Shown piece after piece: positions 46,950 through 56,223 of a DNA stretch of 64,000 bases. The DNA is taken from contig NZ_CP023439.1 of the NCBI RefSeq assembly GCF_002354895.1, positions 2,790,001 through 2,854,000 of the forward strand, in the 5' to 3' direction. Numbering within the stretch: the first letter of the stretch is position 1; the number at the start of each line of letters is the position of its first letter. The translations under genes and the position numbers were made by a program. The notes beneath the pieces are model-generated. The model saw only the letters and a list, made by a program, of their open reading frames with translations. It was not told the origin of the DNA and made no database searches. This stretch comes from Thauera sp. K11 (lineage in GTDB: Bacteria; Pseudomonadota; Gammaproteobacteria; Burkholderiales; Rhodocyclaceae).

Positions 46950-48072
46950 TGTTCACGTCCTTCGCCTGCAGCCTGCCGAGCAGTCCTTCTGCCCAGGTCT
47001 CGGTTTCCGGCAACCCAATCAGCTCGCGCGCAATCTGCCGCGCACGCTGGTCATCGCCTCTGACGAGACAGCTCTCAGCCAGCATCAGCCTGATTTTCAG
47101 CTTGTCGTACTCGGCCCATGGATGTTCGAGGGCCGCTTCCAGGTTGCCCAAAGCCCCAGCCATTCCGTCGAGCCCACTCGCCAGCCAAGCCAGTATTGAT
47201 TCCGAATGGATGTCAGTGAGGAGCGCTTCGATGGCACTGTCAGTCTTGCTTGAAAACGGCGCGCCAAAAGCCCCTGAGCCCCCCTGCTTTGCCGCCAGCA
47301 GACTCTCGAATGCACCCGCCGCCGTCCGTAGGCGTTTGGTCGGCGCGAGACGGCGTGCATCAGCGAAGCGGTTGAAGTGAAACGCCACCAACGCGCGAAT
47401 CAAGCGAGCAACCGGGCGGTCGAAACCCGCCAGCGTCTGTTCGGCTTCGTTGAAATATCTGAGGTACTCGTCAAAGTGAAGACTCGAGCTTGGCGCCCGC
47501 TCCTTAGCCAGTACGCCGTATAGGTAGCGCGTCAGACCTTGGACGAAGTCCTTCGCGCTCTCGAACGCCTCGCACTCCCGAATCAGGATCTGGATAGTCT
47601 CGACGGTCAAGCGGCGCAACCCGGCAATTCGAAGAAGGGCCGCCTCAACGCCTTTCAAGTCTTCATCACGGGCAATGCGTATATCCACCCTGTGGGAAAC
47701 CGTGACCCCCGTCCCAATCAAGTCGAGATTGACGAATTCGTCACGAAGCAACGCGAGGTGGGGTGCAACACGGCTGACGGGCATGGCGCGCCCATTGACA
47801 CGCACCTCTTGAGCCAACGCGAACTCGAAGTCACCAGATGCAAACGGCGACCGAATCCTGACGGTTTGCGCGCCAAGCTCAAATCCTTGGAAGAATGCCC
47901 GTGGCTGCCGAAGCGGATGAGCCTCGAATCGATGCTTCCGAAGCACCTCAAGGCTGTTGAAGCTTGCACTGCAGCGTTCGCAATCGAACCGCATCGTCAG
48001 GTCGGGCCCAGTCCAGTCACCAAACCCCGTCGGTTCGTGGAACTCGCTGTAACCGGTATGCCAAAAACCCAT
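46942..48072 (-). CDS. C2H2 zinc-finger protein of unknown function in BREX operon
   Basis: The 376-residue protein carries a classic C2H2 finger near its N-terminus: Cys-x2-Cys-x12-His-x4-His, from FDCERCSASF to KHRFEAH (about residues 30-52). Such single fingers are rare in bacteria. The rest is soluble and mostly helical, with a TPR-like end (LAESCLVRGDDQRARQIAREL). GGGAG precedes ATG 48072, 2 nt after the pglX2 stop codon. It overlaps the coiled-coil gene by 8 bp. Together with the next two genes it forms a triad lying between the two pglX copies. Function unknown; DNA or protein recognition is plausible. Confidence 0.8.
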   Translation of the reverse strand: MGFWHTGYSEFHEPTGFGDWTGPDLTMRFDCERCSASFNSLEVLRKHRFEAHPLRQPRAFFQGFELGAQTVRIRSPFASGDFEFALAQEVRVNGRAMPVSRVAPHLALLRDEFVNLDLIGTGVTVSHRVDIRIARDEDLKGVEAALLRIAGLRRLTVETIQILIRECEAFESAKDFVQGLTRYLYGVLAKERAPSSSLHFDEYLRYFNEAEQTLAGFDRPVARLIRALVAFHFNRFADARRLAPTKRLRTAAGAFESLLAAKQGGSGAFGAPFSSKTDSAIEALLTDIHSESILAWLASGLDGMAGALGNLEAALEHPWAEYDKLKIRLMLAESCLVRGDDQRARQIARELIGLPETETWAEGLLGRLQAKDVNND

Positions 48073-48074
48073 TC

Positions 48075-51000
48075 TTAGCTCCCTCTCGCGGCATCCCGCG
48101 GGGCCCACTTCTGCGCCAGCGTCAGATGATGGTCATTGATGCGGTCGCCCTTGAACACAGCGAACCACGGTGCGCTTTCCACGTCCTTGCCGCGGTCCTT
48201 GTCCCACTTGATGTTGAGCTTCGGGCCCTTGTTGTGGCGCAGCACGCCGGCGGCCATCCAGGGGCGGATGTTGAGGCGCACGCCGTCGTTGAGGTCGGGG
48301 TTCCACCCGATGGGTTGCGCGGCGAGCGGTTTCCAGCGCACGAAAATGTCGAAGGGCGCTTCGCCTTCGAGGATGGCTTCGAGCTTTTTCTTCAGCGCCT
48401 GCGCGGCGGCCAGCCGCTGCGGGGCGCCGTCGAGGCCGCTGGTGACACCCGCTTCCTGAATGCGAATCCAGTCGCCCAGGTAGGTGTGGATGAGGCGCTC
48501 CAGGTTGCGGGCGTTGAGCTTGTGGTAATTGACTAGCGCGCCGAAGCCGTCCTTGAGGCCGTCCCACACATGCCAGATGAAGGGGCGGTGGTGAAAGCGC
48601 TTGGCGTGCTGTTCGAAGAACTTCTCGCGCAGCCACACTTCCAGACTCTTTCCGGCGCAGTCGGCCTCGGCCAGCAGGCGGTCGAGGGTGGAGGCTTTCC
48701 AACTGCCGGGGGTGACGGTTTCCCAGGCGTCGATGAGCAGTGCCAGCAATCGCTCGTGGGCGGGCTTTTCGCCGCGCACGGCAGGCAGGCAGACGAGGCC
48801 GTCGTCGTCGGCGTGGGTGGCGAGCTTGTCGGTGTGCGCAATCCACGCACGGGCCTCGTCGGCGAGGTCCATGCCGGCGTCGGTCTCGGCTGGCCAGCGG
48901 TAGCCGAGCAGGCGGGCGACGGCGACCTGCAGCGGGTCGGTGGCGGGCTGCGGGTGACCGTGGAACAACCACTGGGTGGGGTCGTCGGAATAGGGTTTGG
49001 GCAGGCCGTTGGGGTAGCGCTCGGCAGCGACTTGTTGCCAATGGGCTAAGTCGAAAGGGACTTTGAGCAGAGTTGCATTAGTTACCTTGAGTGATTGGTC
49101 GATTTCCCGCACGACTGAATTGAACCCATCGTCGTCGCAGAAGCACCAAACAGCAGGCAGATGCGCTGGGTCTTTAGGGATGATGCTTGCGCAGTTTCCA
49201 TCAAAAATATTTCCGCAATAACGGGTTACGCGCAACTCTCCTGTAAGAGTTACAGACACTCCGTGCTTTGACCATGCCTCTGCACCTCGGTAGTGAATGT
49301 TCTTCAGGCGATGCCTCAGTGCCTCGGCAAGCGCGATGAGCTCGCCTTTTCCTTTCTGCCAATACACTAGGTGAATACGCCCGCCGAAATCGACGTTGGC
49401 GTCTACCGTCGTTTGTCCGTATTCCCAGTCGTCGCCAGACTCTGCAATTTCCCAAAAAACACGACCAAATCGAACAAAATCGCCAGTGCCTTGACCCCAA
49501 TACGCATCAGCATGCACAGACAACAAGCTACCGGAACTGAGCTGCTCAAATGACACTCGCGCGTCGGGATTGAACAGCTGACTCTTCTGGCTTACGGCCA
49601 CCACCCGGCCGCCGCGCAGCATGGCGGCCTTTTCCTGCGCTGCCCTCGGCCCGCTGGCATCCACGCCGCGCAGGTCAAACGCCACGTCCGCCTGCGCATG
49701 GGTCTGGGTGAGCAGGACGGCCTGTACGACCTCGCCGCTGATGGTCTCGAAGGCGCCCGGCCCCAGCCGCGCCAGCAGATTCCACTGCACCCGCTTCAGC
49801 AGGCTTTCGCGCTGCTTCTTGTAGCTGGTGAGGAACAGCCAGTTCTGCGGCATCACAATCTGCACCACACCGGCCGCGCCACGCTGCGACAGTTCCAGGC
49901 AGCGCTCAAGAAACACGTTGGCGAGGTCGTTCTTGGCGTCCGCGTAATGGTTTTCGCAGAACGCCTTCAGCGCATCGGACTGCTTGCCGCGCGCGAGATA
50001 GGGCACGTTGGTCACCACCAGGTGGTAACGCGCATCCAGCAGCCGCGCCGCCTCGAGCAGGCCGCGGGCGGTCAGGGCGTGGTCCCACGCCTCATCCTGC
50101 ACCTCGTTGCCCTCGCCCCACAGCGTGGCCGGGCGCTCGGTGGACAGCGCCCGCTCCAGCAGCGCGCGCAACGTGTCGAAACTGGTGGTGGCGAGGTCGT
50201 TCTTCAGGCTGCGTGCCGGGTCGAGCAGGCTACCCAGCAGCGGCGCCTGCGAGAAGCTGTCGTGTAGCAGGCGCAGTTCCTGGCGCAGGTAGGCGGCGTT
50301 GGGCAAGTCATCCGGGACCAGCGCCATCCAGTCCGCCGCCCGCGCAGCGACCTTCAGCCCGCAGCAGGCGATGTTGGGCGCCGGCATGTCCGCGCGCACG
50401 CCCAGCGGCTGGCCGACCTCGTCCGGGAAGCGCCAGGCGGCGAGCGCCAGCACGAACACTGCGATTTCCACGCAGCGCGGGTCCAGCTCCAGGCCGTGCA
50501 GGTTGTCGCGCAGCACCGCATCCACCGCCTCGCGGGCGGAGAGGCGTTCCGCCGTCATGCGCATCGGCACCAGCATCAGGAAGGCCGCCACCAGAAAGTG
50601 TCCCGAGCCGCAGCAGGGGTCGAGCAGCTTGAAGTCGGCGAGCGTGTCGGGCCAGCCTTCGAACTTGCCGGCGGCAGGGGTGCCGTCCTCCAGCGTGCGC
50701 AGATAGGTGAGCGGCACCGGGCCGGGCGTGTCCGGGTGGCGGGTGAGCCACCAGGCGCCGAGCGAGTTGTGGAGCAGGAAGTCCACCATGTAGGGCTCGG
50801 TGAACAGCTGGGTGACGGCGGGCAGCTCGTCCGCGCCAATCTTCACCTCGGAGGCGTTGACCTCGTCCTTGCGCCGCGCCTGCCAGAACTGATACACCCA
50901 ACCCAGGCTGTCGCTGGCCTGGAAGACCTCGGGCGGCAGGCCGCTAAGCAGTCGTTCCAGCTCGCGCTGATGCTCGGGCGCGAACACCAGCTCGAACACC

Positions 51001-51458
51001 GGATGCTGCGGCTTGAACACCTGCGGCAGCATCCGCGCCGCGAGCTTGCCGGCCAACTCCCATTCGCTGCGCGCGCCCATCGCCATCTCGGGGTGGTGGT
51101 CGACCATCTCGCGGCAGTCCTGCAGCGACACCGCAGCGCCCGGCTCCCACAGCAGCAGGCCGTTTTCGGCGAGGAAGCGGGCGAACAGCATGCGGTGCCA
51201 GTGCTCGTAGGCCACCTCCCACACCAGCCGGCGCAGCTCCTGGGTGTCGTCGCCGTGCTTGGCATCGCCCAGGCTGCGGCCGTGGGCGCGCAGGCGGCGG
51301 CGCAAGGCGCGCTGGGCGTCGTTCAGGTAGTCCGGCAGCCTGCCCTCGCCCACCGCGAGCTGCTGGAGAGCGGCACGGGCGGCGGTCTCGGCGATGTCGC
51401 GGGCGGACTTGACGGTGTTTTCGAGTTGGGTACGCAGCGATTTGGCGAGAGCTGACAT
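48075..51458 (-). CDS. pglX: BREX adenine-specific methyltransferase PglX (intact copy)
   Basis: This 1127-residue N6-adenine methylase is expected to mark host DNA at the BREX motif and is also needed for phage restriction. The SAM motif is LLDPCCGSGHFLVAAF. Motif IV reads VVTNVPYLARGK, with Val where the consensus is NPPY; the disrupted paralogue has NPPF. ATG 51458 is chosen over an upstream GTG because the family N-terminus starts MSALAKSLRTQLEN. The last ~230 residues are nearly identical to the pglX1 3' fragment at DNA level. It is probably the only functional methylase of the locus. Confidence 0.92.
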   Translation of the reverse strand: MSALAKSLRTQLENTVKSARDIAETAARAALQQLAVGEGRLPDYLNDAQRALRRRLRAHGRSLGDAKHGDDTQELRRLVWEVAYEHWHRMLFARFLAENGLLLWEPGAAVSLQDCREMVDHHPEMAMGARSEWELAGKLAARMLPQVFKPQHPVFELVFAPEHQRELERLLSGLPPEVFQASDSLGWVYQFWQARRKDEVNASEVKIGADELPAVTQLFTEPYMVDFLLHNSLGAWWLTRHPDTPGPVPLTYLRTLEDGTPAAGKFEGWPDTLADFKLLDPCCGSGHFLVAAFLMLVPMRMTAERLSAREAVDAVLRDNLHGLELDPRCVEIAVFVLALAAWRFPDEVGQPLGVRADMPAPNIACCGLKVAARAADWMALVPDDLPNAAYLRQELRLLHDSFSQAPLLGSLLDPARSLKNDLATTSFDTLRALLERALSTERPATLWGEGNEVQDEAWDHALTARGLLEAARLLDARYHLVVTNVPYLARGKQSDALKAFCENHYADAKNDLANVFLERCLELSQRGAAGVVQIVMPQNWLFLTSYKKQRESLLKRVQWNLLARLGPGAFETISGEVVQAVLLTQTHAQADVAFDLRGVDASGPRAAQEKAAMLRGGRVVAVSQKSQLFNPDARVSFEQLSSGSLLSVHADAYWGQGTGDFVRFGRVFWEIAESGDDWEYGQTTVDANVDFGGRIHLVYWQKGKGELIALAEALRHRLKNIHYRGAEAWSKHGVSVTLTGELRVTRYCGNIFDGNCASIIPKDPAHLPAVWCFCDDDGFNSVVREIDQSLKVTNATLLKVPFDLAHWQQVAAERYPNGLPKPYSDDPTQWLFHGHPQPATDPLQVAVARLLGYRWPAETDAGMDLADEARAWIAHTDKLATHADDDGLVCLPAVRGEKPAHERLLALLIDAWETVTPGSWKASTLDRLLAEADCAGKSLEVWLREKFFEQHAKRFHHRPFIWHVWDGLKDGFGALVNYHKLNARNLERLIHTYLGDWIRIQEAGVTSGLDGAPQRLAAAQALKKKLEAILEGEAPFDIFVRWKPLAAQPIGWNPDLNDGVRLNIRPWMAAGVLRHNKGPKLNIKWDKDRGKDVESAPWFAVFKGDRINDHHLTLAQKWAPRDAARGS
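48120..48815. repeat. 696-bp near-identical direct repeat (pglX2 3' end)
   Basis: Aligns without gaps to 39696-40391 at an offset of 8424 bp, with only scattered differences (about 95% identical by eye). Both copies have the same orientation and lie in the 3' parts of the two pglX genes. Confidence 0.88.
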
Positions 51459-51460
51459 GG

Positions 51461-52156
51461 TTATCCCAGAAAAGCGACCGCAAAGGCCTTGCGGTGAAAC
51501 TGCTGACACAGGTCCCAAAAATCACGGAACTGGTTATGCGTCATCGCTTCCAGGAGGCCGGACGAGGCTCCTTCGCGTGAAATGACGTAAACGAGCTTCT
51601 CCCCATTGATGACATCAACGTCTACCGGGTCCGAATGAAAAGTGGCGACCCCTGGTTTGCTTGAATCCAAGGGAGCGACTCCCGGCGAAACCTTGACGTA
51701 ATGATTTCCGTCTTGCCGCAGACTCCCTCTGGCAGTGGTTGGAGCTCCCAGTGACGGAATGTCTGCGACATCGCACAACCAAGTATTGGCCAAAACACTC
51801 GTGTGCTTGGACAGCTCGGCCGGTGTGCCAATGACGGGGAATGAATAATAGATGCAGCCCTTTGGTATTACCCCTCCGCCTTTGACTGTAAGCTTGCGAA
51901 GGTTCTCTAGCTGCTCATGCGGAGCCTTGAACTGGCGCTCACCTGATTTCAGCACATGCGTCGAAGCCTTCATCTGTACGATGAAAAGCCCCTTTCCAAT
52001 ACGAGTGGCGATGTCAAAGCCCTGCTCTGCCTCTTGCATTTGAGTGAGGCCGAACCACAGAAGCCTGCCACCACAAGCGTGATTGAGTTGGCTGGCGAAA
52101 TTGAGCTCAAGGGTCTTTTCGGAGAGTTTCGCTTTATCCCACGGCATCGCCGTCAT
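51461..52156 (-). CDS. Hypothetical protein with PD-(D/E)XK-like pattern between brxC and pglX2
   Basis: A 231-residue protein without a family I can name. An early helix with Glu (SEKTLELNFASQL) precedes GFDIATRIGKGLFIVQMKAS, in which Asp, then Gln-x-Lys after a short hairpin, matches the D...QxK variant of the PD-(D/E)XK nuclease core used by Mrr-type enzymes. The start overlaps the brxC stop codon by 4 bp (ATGA), and its stop codon is 2 bp before the pglX2 start, so it is a full member of the operon. Nuclease activity is a hypothesis from the pattern alone. Confidence 0.65.
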   Translation of the reverse strand: MTAMPWDKAKLSEKTLELNFASQLNHACGGRLLWFGLTQMQEAEQGFDIATRIGKGLFIVQMKASTHVLKSGERQFKAPHEQLENLRKLTVKGGGVIPKGCIYYSFPVIGTPAELSKHTSVLANTWLCDVADIPSLGAPTTARGSLRQDGNHYVKVSPGVAPLDSSKPGVATFHSDPVDVDVINGEKLVYVISREGASSGLLEAMTHNQFRDFWDLCQQFHRKAFAVAFLG

Positions 52157-55100
52157 AGTGCGACAGGCCCCTTCTCAATCGCCTTGAGTAGCAGTCGCTC
52201 TACCTCCATCAACCACGCCGTCACCTCGCCCGCGTCATTCAGGGTCCGCTGCGGTAGCTTCACCTGAACCACATTCGGCTTGAGCAGCTTGGCCGCATCC
52301 ATACGGACGGCCCCGAAGCGGGTCGTGAGTGCCTGTGCGCGTTCAATCCAGCGCTGCAGGTCGCAGCCATCCAGCGCGTCGGCAAGCTTTTCGGCATTGG
52401 AGAGGTCGAGGCTTGCGGGTGCGTCGATGTGACGTGTGCGAATCAGCTCGGAACGCTGAGCGTCGTCAAGCTTTTGCCAATTGCTGTCGGCGTCCAGTTG
52501 GGCCATCTGCTGCTCATACTCGGCGCGATAGGCGTCGAGCTTGGCGTTGAGTGCTTGGCGCAGAAGGTCGGTGGTGCGCTCCAGCAGCGGACGGACCGGG
52601 TCAGGCTCGGCGAGCAGGCTACGCTGCGCGGTGATGGCCGCAACCTCGGCCTTGAGTTCGAGGTAGGGGCCGAGCGCGCGGGCATGCTCCAGCAGCGCGT
52701 CGAGTTGGTGCCACAGCGGCAGGCGCTGTTTGATGAGCTTGGCGGTCTGTTCCCACTGTTTGGCGAGCGCGATCAGCGCCTCTGCCCGTGAGAACAGCTC
52801 CAGGAGCAAACCATTACCCAAAGCCTGTTCCAGCGCCACAATGGCATCAGACTTGGGGGGCTCGGGTTGAGGTGCAGGACCACCAGCACAAAGCGCCAGC
52901 TCCTTGAGCTTGGCAATCAGGATTGGGGCCTTGAGCAGCTCTTCGTTGGGCTGGCAGCCGACTCCCAGGCTCTGGAACAGACCTCGAATCCTGATCTTCT
53001 GGACCGGCGAGATATTGACCGATTCAGGCTCGAAGAATGCTTGGGTGAGCTTGCTGCGTTCGAGCGACTTGGCATCGACCGGGCGGTGGGCCATGTCGCG
53101 CGCCTTGAGCTCGCCCGTGGTGAGCAGGATGTAGAGCGCGCCGTCGATGGTGTCGCGCGGCCAACCGTAGGGCGGCGACTCGAAGTTGTCGCGAATCTCT
53201 GCGCCCTTCTTGCCCGCACCGAGGAAGCTCACAATCTTCTGGCACACCGCGTGTGATTTTGGCTCCTGGAGGTGCCCGATTGCCCGCATGGCCTCGGCGT
53301 TGCCCTTGCGCGCCTCGTCCAGCACTTTGTCCCAGCCCTTCTGGTCGGCGACATCGAACTCGCGATACAGCCGAATGACCGAGGACTTGACGGCGGTGTT
53401 GAGGCGATCGGCCAAGTCGTTGCCCTGGGTGACTTCCTGCCCGCCAGCCTGAAACACGCGGACACCCGCGAACAGGGTGTTGAGCAGCGTCTCGATTTCC
53501 TTCTCGGCATTGCGCTGACGGCTTTCCATCGAGCGCTGCGCGTTACGCCCCTCCTCCGTATTCGGCGTGCCTTTGCGGCTTAGCGTGGCTTTTGCTGCCT
53601 CGAGGGTGACGATCGCGTTGGCGAGGTCCGTTTTGCTCTGGGCCGGCATGAAGGCAAAGAGCGTCGGGTTCTCGGCACTCTTCGCGCGGGCTTCGGCAAT
53701 TACCGATTTCTCATCTGTCTGCCAGCCGTCCTGAATCCACAGGTAAAGCGCCTTGTCGTTGTCCTTCGGCAGCGACTCGTCGAAGCATGCGGCCAGCGTT
53801 CGTACCTCGGGGGCTAAGCCCTGGACGGCACGGACCTTGGTCAACACCGAGCGGAAACGCGCTTTGAACAAGTCTGCCCGCTTGACCTCGATGTTCTGGG
53901 GGGAGGCCTTGAGCTGGGACTCCTGCGCACGAAACTCCTCGTACCATGCGCTCGATTCGCGGGTCTGCAGGTGGTACTCAGCGCCATTGGGGCCGTCGAG
54001 CGCCATCACCAGGTGGTCTTTCTCCTGGAGCGCGTCAAGCAAGGTTGGGATGGTCTTACGAAGCTCAGACGATCCGCTCTTGAGGTCGGTGACCAGCAAG
54101 TCGGCCAGGACGTCCTCGGTGGGCTTGAGGCCAATTGCAATCGCCTTTTCGGGCGGCAGCTTGTTGATGAGGTAGATGAGCTTGAGCAGTCGGGCCTTGA
54201 GCTGAGACGGGCCATCGCCGGCAGCGAACCGCTGCACGCTATCGAAGATCTCGCGAGAGAGCTGGGCGGTGGAGACCAGGTTGGCGGCAATCTGGTCGTA
54301 GAGAAAGTCGCCGGAGACGACATGACCAAGCGGCAGTTCGGCGGTTTCGAGCGCAGCCTCATGGACGACCCGGAGTTGGCTGCGCAACTGGGCGACGGTG
54401 CCGGTGGCGTCGATGGTGCGAAGGACGTTTTCCCAGAAGCGGCGGCGCACGGGCAGGATGGGGTAGTCCGCAGTGATGAACGCCTCGTCGTCGGTGACGT
54501 GCTCGAGCTTGGTGCCACGCAGGTGGCGGGAAATTTCACCCAGGTTGTCGCGCCAGACACGGTCAACCTCCGGTACTGCAGTCGACTTTTTGGCGAGGAT
54601 GATTTTGCGGGTGACGTTCTCGACGTCCCAATCCCCCAGGGTGACCTGCACGGGGAAGCGTCCCATCAAACGCTGCAGGTTGGGCATGCCGGACAATGCG
54701 GATTGGCCGGTGCCCACGAACAGAAGCTGACCGTTGAAATGCTTGGAGAGGGACTCGGTGACTTCCTGAACCTTGTAGGCTTTCTCGGCATCCGAACCGA
54801 TGTATTGCTGGACCTCGTCTAGCACGACCAGGGTGAGAGGGAACTTACCGCCTTCCGAAAGGGCGCTCTGGATGGCGGCGACCATCTCGTCGTTAGTGAC
54901 GTCGCCCACCTGCGGGAATTGCGCCTTGATGAGTTGGCGAACTGCTGCCTCACTGTCTGCAAGGCCGCGATTGGCCTGCAACAGTGCGTTCGACAGGTGA
55001 TTCGATACATATAGATGGGGCAACTCTTGCGCGAGACTGCGGCCCGCGGCCTTCAAGTTGGACTGAACCGCTTCGAGCAGCCCCTCATGCTTGAGCCACA

Positions 55101-55614
55101 TCACGAAGCGCGCCTGTGCGAACTGCTCCGGCAGCCCCTTGGACTTGAAGATGATGCCGAGCAATGCCAGGCGAACGTTGTCCCCTGCCCCGGCGCCCAA
55201 CTTTCCGGCCGCGGCGTGCAGGCCACCATTGCGCTTGCCCTCGGTGCTCAACTCCTTGAACTGGTCGGCAACTCCATCCGGCAGATCGGCAAGCCCGCGC
55301 GCAGAGGCGCCGCCCGGAAGCTGCTGATCGGTCCACAGCGCACGCAGCATTTTCGCCAGGTGCGACTTACCTGAACCGTAGAAGCCGGAAATCCACACAC
55401 CAGGCTGCTCGGACTTTGCGCCGAGGTTGCGCAGGAACGTCTCGAGAATGGTCTCCGTGCCCTTCGCATACTGGCCGTCGCAGACGAAGGACTCCAGTTC
55501 GTAGCGCAGCACTTCGAGCGCGGCATCAGAGTGGTCCTCGGAGACTTCAGCGACACCATTGTTGGCCAGCCGGTTCTGTTCGGGGGGTTTGACGTAAATG
55601 TCGCGGTTCAGCAC
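52153..55614 (-). CDS. brxC: BREX P-loop ATPase BrxC
   Basis: The 1153-residue ATPase is the largest core BREX component. Walker A GFYGSGKS is at residues 77-84, and Walker B is LTLVVLDEVQQYI at about residue 260. The N-terminus MLNRDIYVKPPEQNRLANNG is characteristic of BrxC/PglY, and a long helical C-terminal half follows. Translation begins at GTG 55614, with GGAA upstream. It lies 42 bp after brxB. BrxC is required for both methylation and restriction in studied systems; how it uses ATP is unresolved. Confidence 0.94.
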   Translation of the reverse strand: MLNRDIYVKPPEQNRLANNGVAEVSEDHSDAALEVLRYELESFVCDGQYAKGTETILETFLRNLGAKSEQPGVWISGFYGSGKSHLAKMLRALWTDQQLPGGASARGLADLPDGVADQFKELSTEGKRNGGLHAAAGKLGAGAGDNVRLALLGIIFKSKGLPEQFAQARFVMWLKHEGLLEAVQSNLKAAGRSLAQELPHLYVSNHLSNALLQANRGLADSEAAVRQLIKAQFPQVGDVTNDEMVAAIQSALSEGGKFPLTLVVLDEVQQYIGSDAEKAYKVQEVTESLSKHFNGQLLFVGTGQSALSGMPNLQRLMGRFPVQVTLGDWDVENVTRKIILAKKSTAVPEVDRVWRDNLGEISRHLRGTKLEHVTDDEAFITADYPILPVRRRFWENVLRTIDATGTVAQLRSQLRVVHEAALETAELPLGHVVSGDFLYDQIAANLVSTAQLSREIFDSVQRFAAGDGPSQLKARLLKLIYLINKLPPEKAIAIGLKPTEDVLADLLVTDLKSGSSELRKTIPTLLDALQEKDHLVMALDGPNGAEYHLQTRESSAWYEEFRAQESQLKASPQNIEVKRADLFKARFRSVLTKVRAVQGLAPEVRTLAACFDESLPKDNDKALYLWIQDGWQTDEKSVIAEARAKSAENPTLFAFMPAQSKTDLANAIVTLEAAKATLSRKGTPNTEEGRNAQRSMESRQRNAEKEIETLLNTLFAGVRVFQAGGQEVTQGNDLADRLNTAVKSSVIRLYREFDVADQKGWDKVLDEARKGNAEAMRAIGHLQEPKSHAVCQKIVSFLGAGKKGAEIRDNFESPPYGWPRDTIDGALYILLTTGELKARDMAHRPVDAKSLERSKLTQAFFEPESVNISPVQKIRIRGLFQSLGVGCQPNEELLKAPILIAKLKELALCAGGPAPQPEPPKSDAIVALEQALGNGLLLELFSRAEALIALAKQWEQTAKLIKQRLPLWHQLDALLEHARALGPYLELKAEVAAITAQRSLLAEPDPVRPLLERTTDLLRQALNAKLDAYRAEYEQQMAQLDADSNWQKLDDAQRSELIRTRHIDAPASLDLSNAEKLADALDGCDLQRWIERAQALTTRFGAVRMDAAKLLKPNVVQVKLPQRTLNDAGEVTAWLMEVERLLLKAIEKGPVAL

Positions 55615-55656
55615 AGCGTGTTTCCTTGTTCTTGTTGGTTCTGCAACTGCGTTTGC

Positions 55657-56223
55657 TCAGGCTTCCTTGGCCAGCAGCGGGACTGCGAGGTAGTTCCAGC
55701 CGTCTCGGGCGTCGAGCAAGCGGTACGCGTGGTTCTCAGGGTGGTATTCGCCGGGGAAGAACACCACCAGGCGCCCACCCACCGTGTCCTTGATACCTTC
55801 CACAATCGAAGAAACGCGGGCCAGGCCGAAAAGGCTACCCACGCCCATCAGGGCCACAACCGTGTTGGGCGTGGCCTCGGTAACAATCGTCGTCTTGATG
55901 CGCTCGACCAGGCCATGGACGAACTCGACGATCTCTCCGGCCTGATAGCCGGTGAGGTCCTCTGGGCACTCGAAGTAGGCGTCGCGATACTCCTGAGCAG
56001 CCATCCATTCGGGAAAGGCGTTGGTGACGTCCACAAGCAGCCACTGATGACCTGCCTCCAGCGTGGCCAGGCGAAACTCGTCGATGTGCGCCCGCAGACG
56101 CAGTTCGTCGGTCTTGTCGTACACCGCGAAGATGACGCGTTGAATGGCCGCCAGGCCTCCTGCCCACGGTACCGAGATGTGCTCCCGGTAGGCACCGACC
56201 AGCTTCGCGACTTTGCTACTCAT
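55657..56223 (-). CDS. brxB: BREX protein BrxB (DUF1788)
   Basis: A 188-residue DUF1788 protein. Recognisable features are VIFAVYDKTDELRLRAHIDEF, WLLVDVTNAFPEWMA and the C-terminal GGRLVVFFPGEYHPENHAYRLLD. BrxB is a small core BREX protein, thought to be structural in the BrxC/PglZ/PglX complex. ATG 56223 overlaps the brxA 3' end by 8 bp. Length is typical. Confidence 0.92.
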   Translation of the reverse strand: MSSKVAKLVGAYREHISVPWAGGLAAIQRVIFAVYDKTDELRLRAHIDEFRLATLEAGHQWLLVDVTNAFPEWMAAQEYRDAYFECPEDLTGYQAGEIVEFVHGLVERIKTTIVTEATPNTVVALMGVGSLFGLARVSSIVEGIKDTVGGRLVVFFPGEYHPENHAYRLLDARDGWNYLAVPLLAKEA

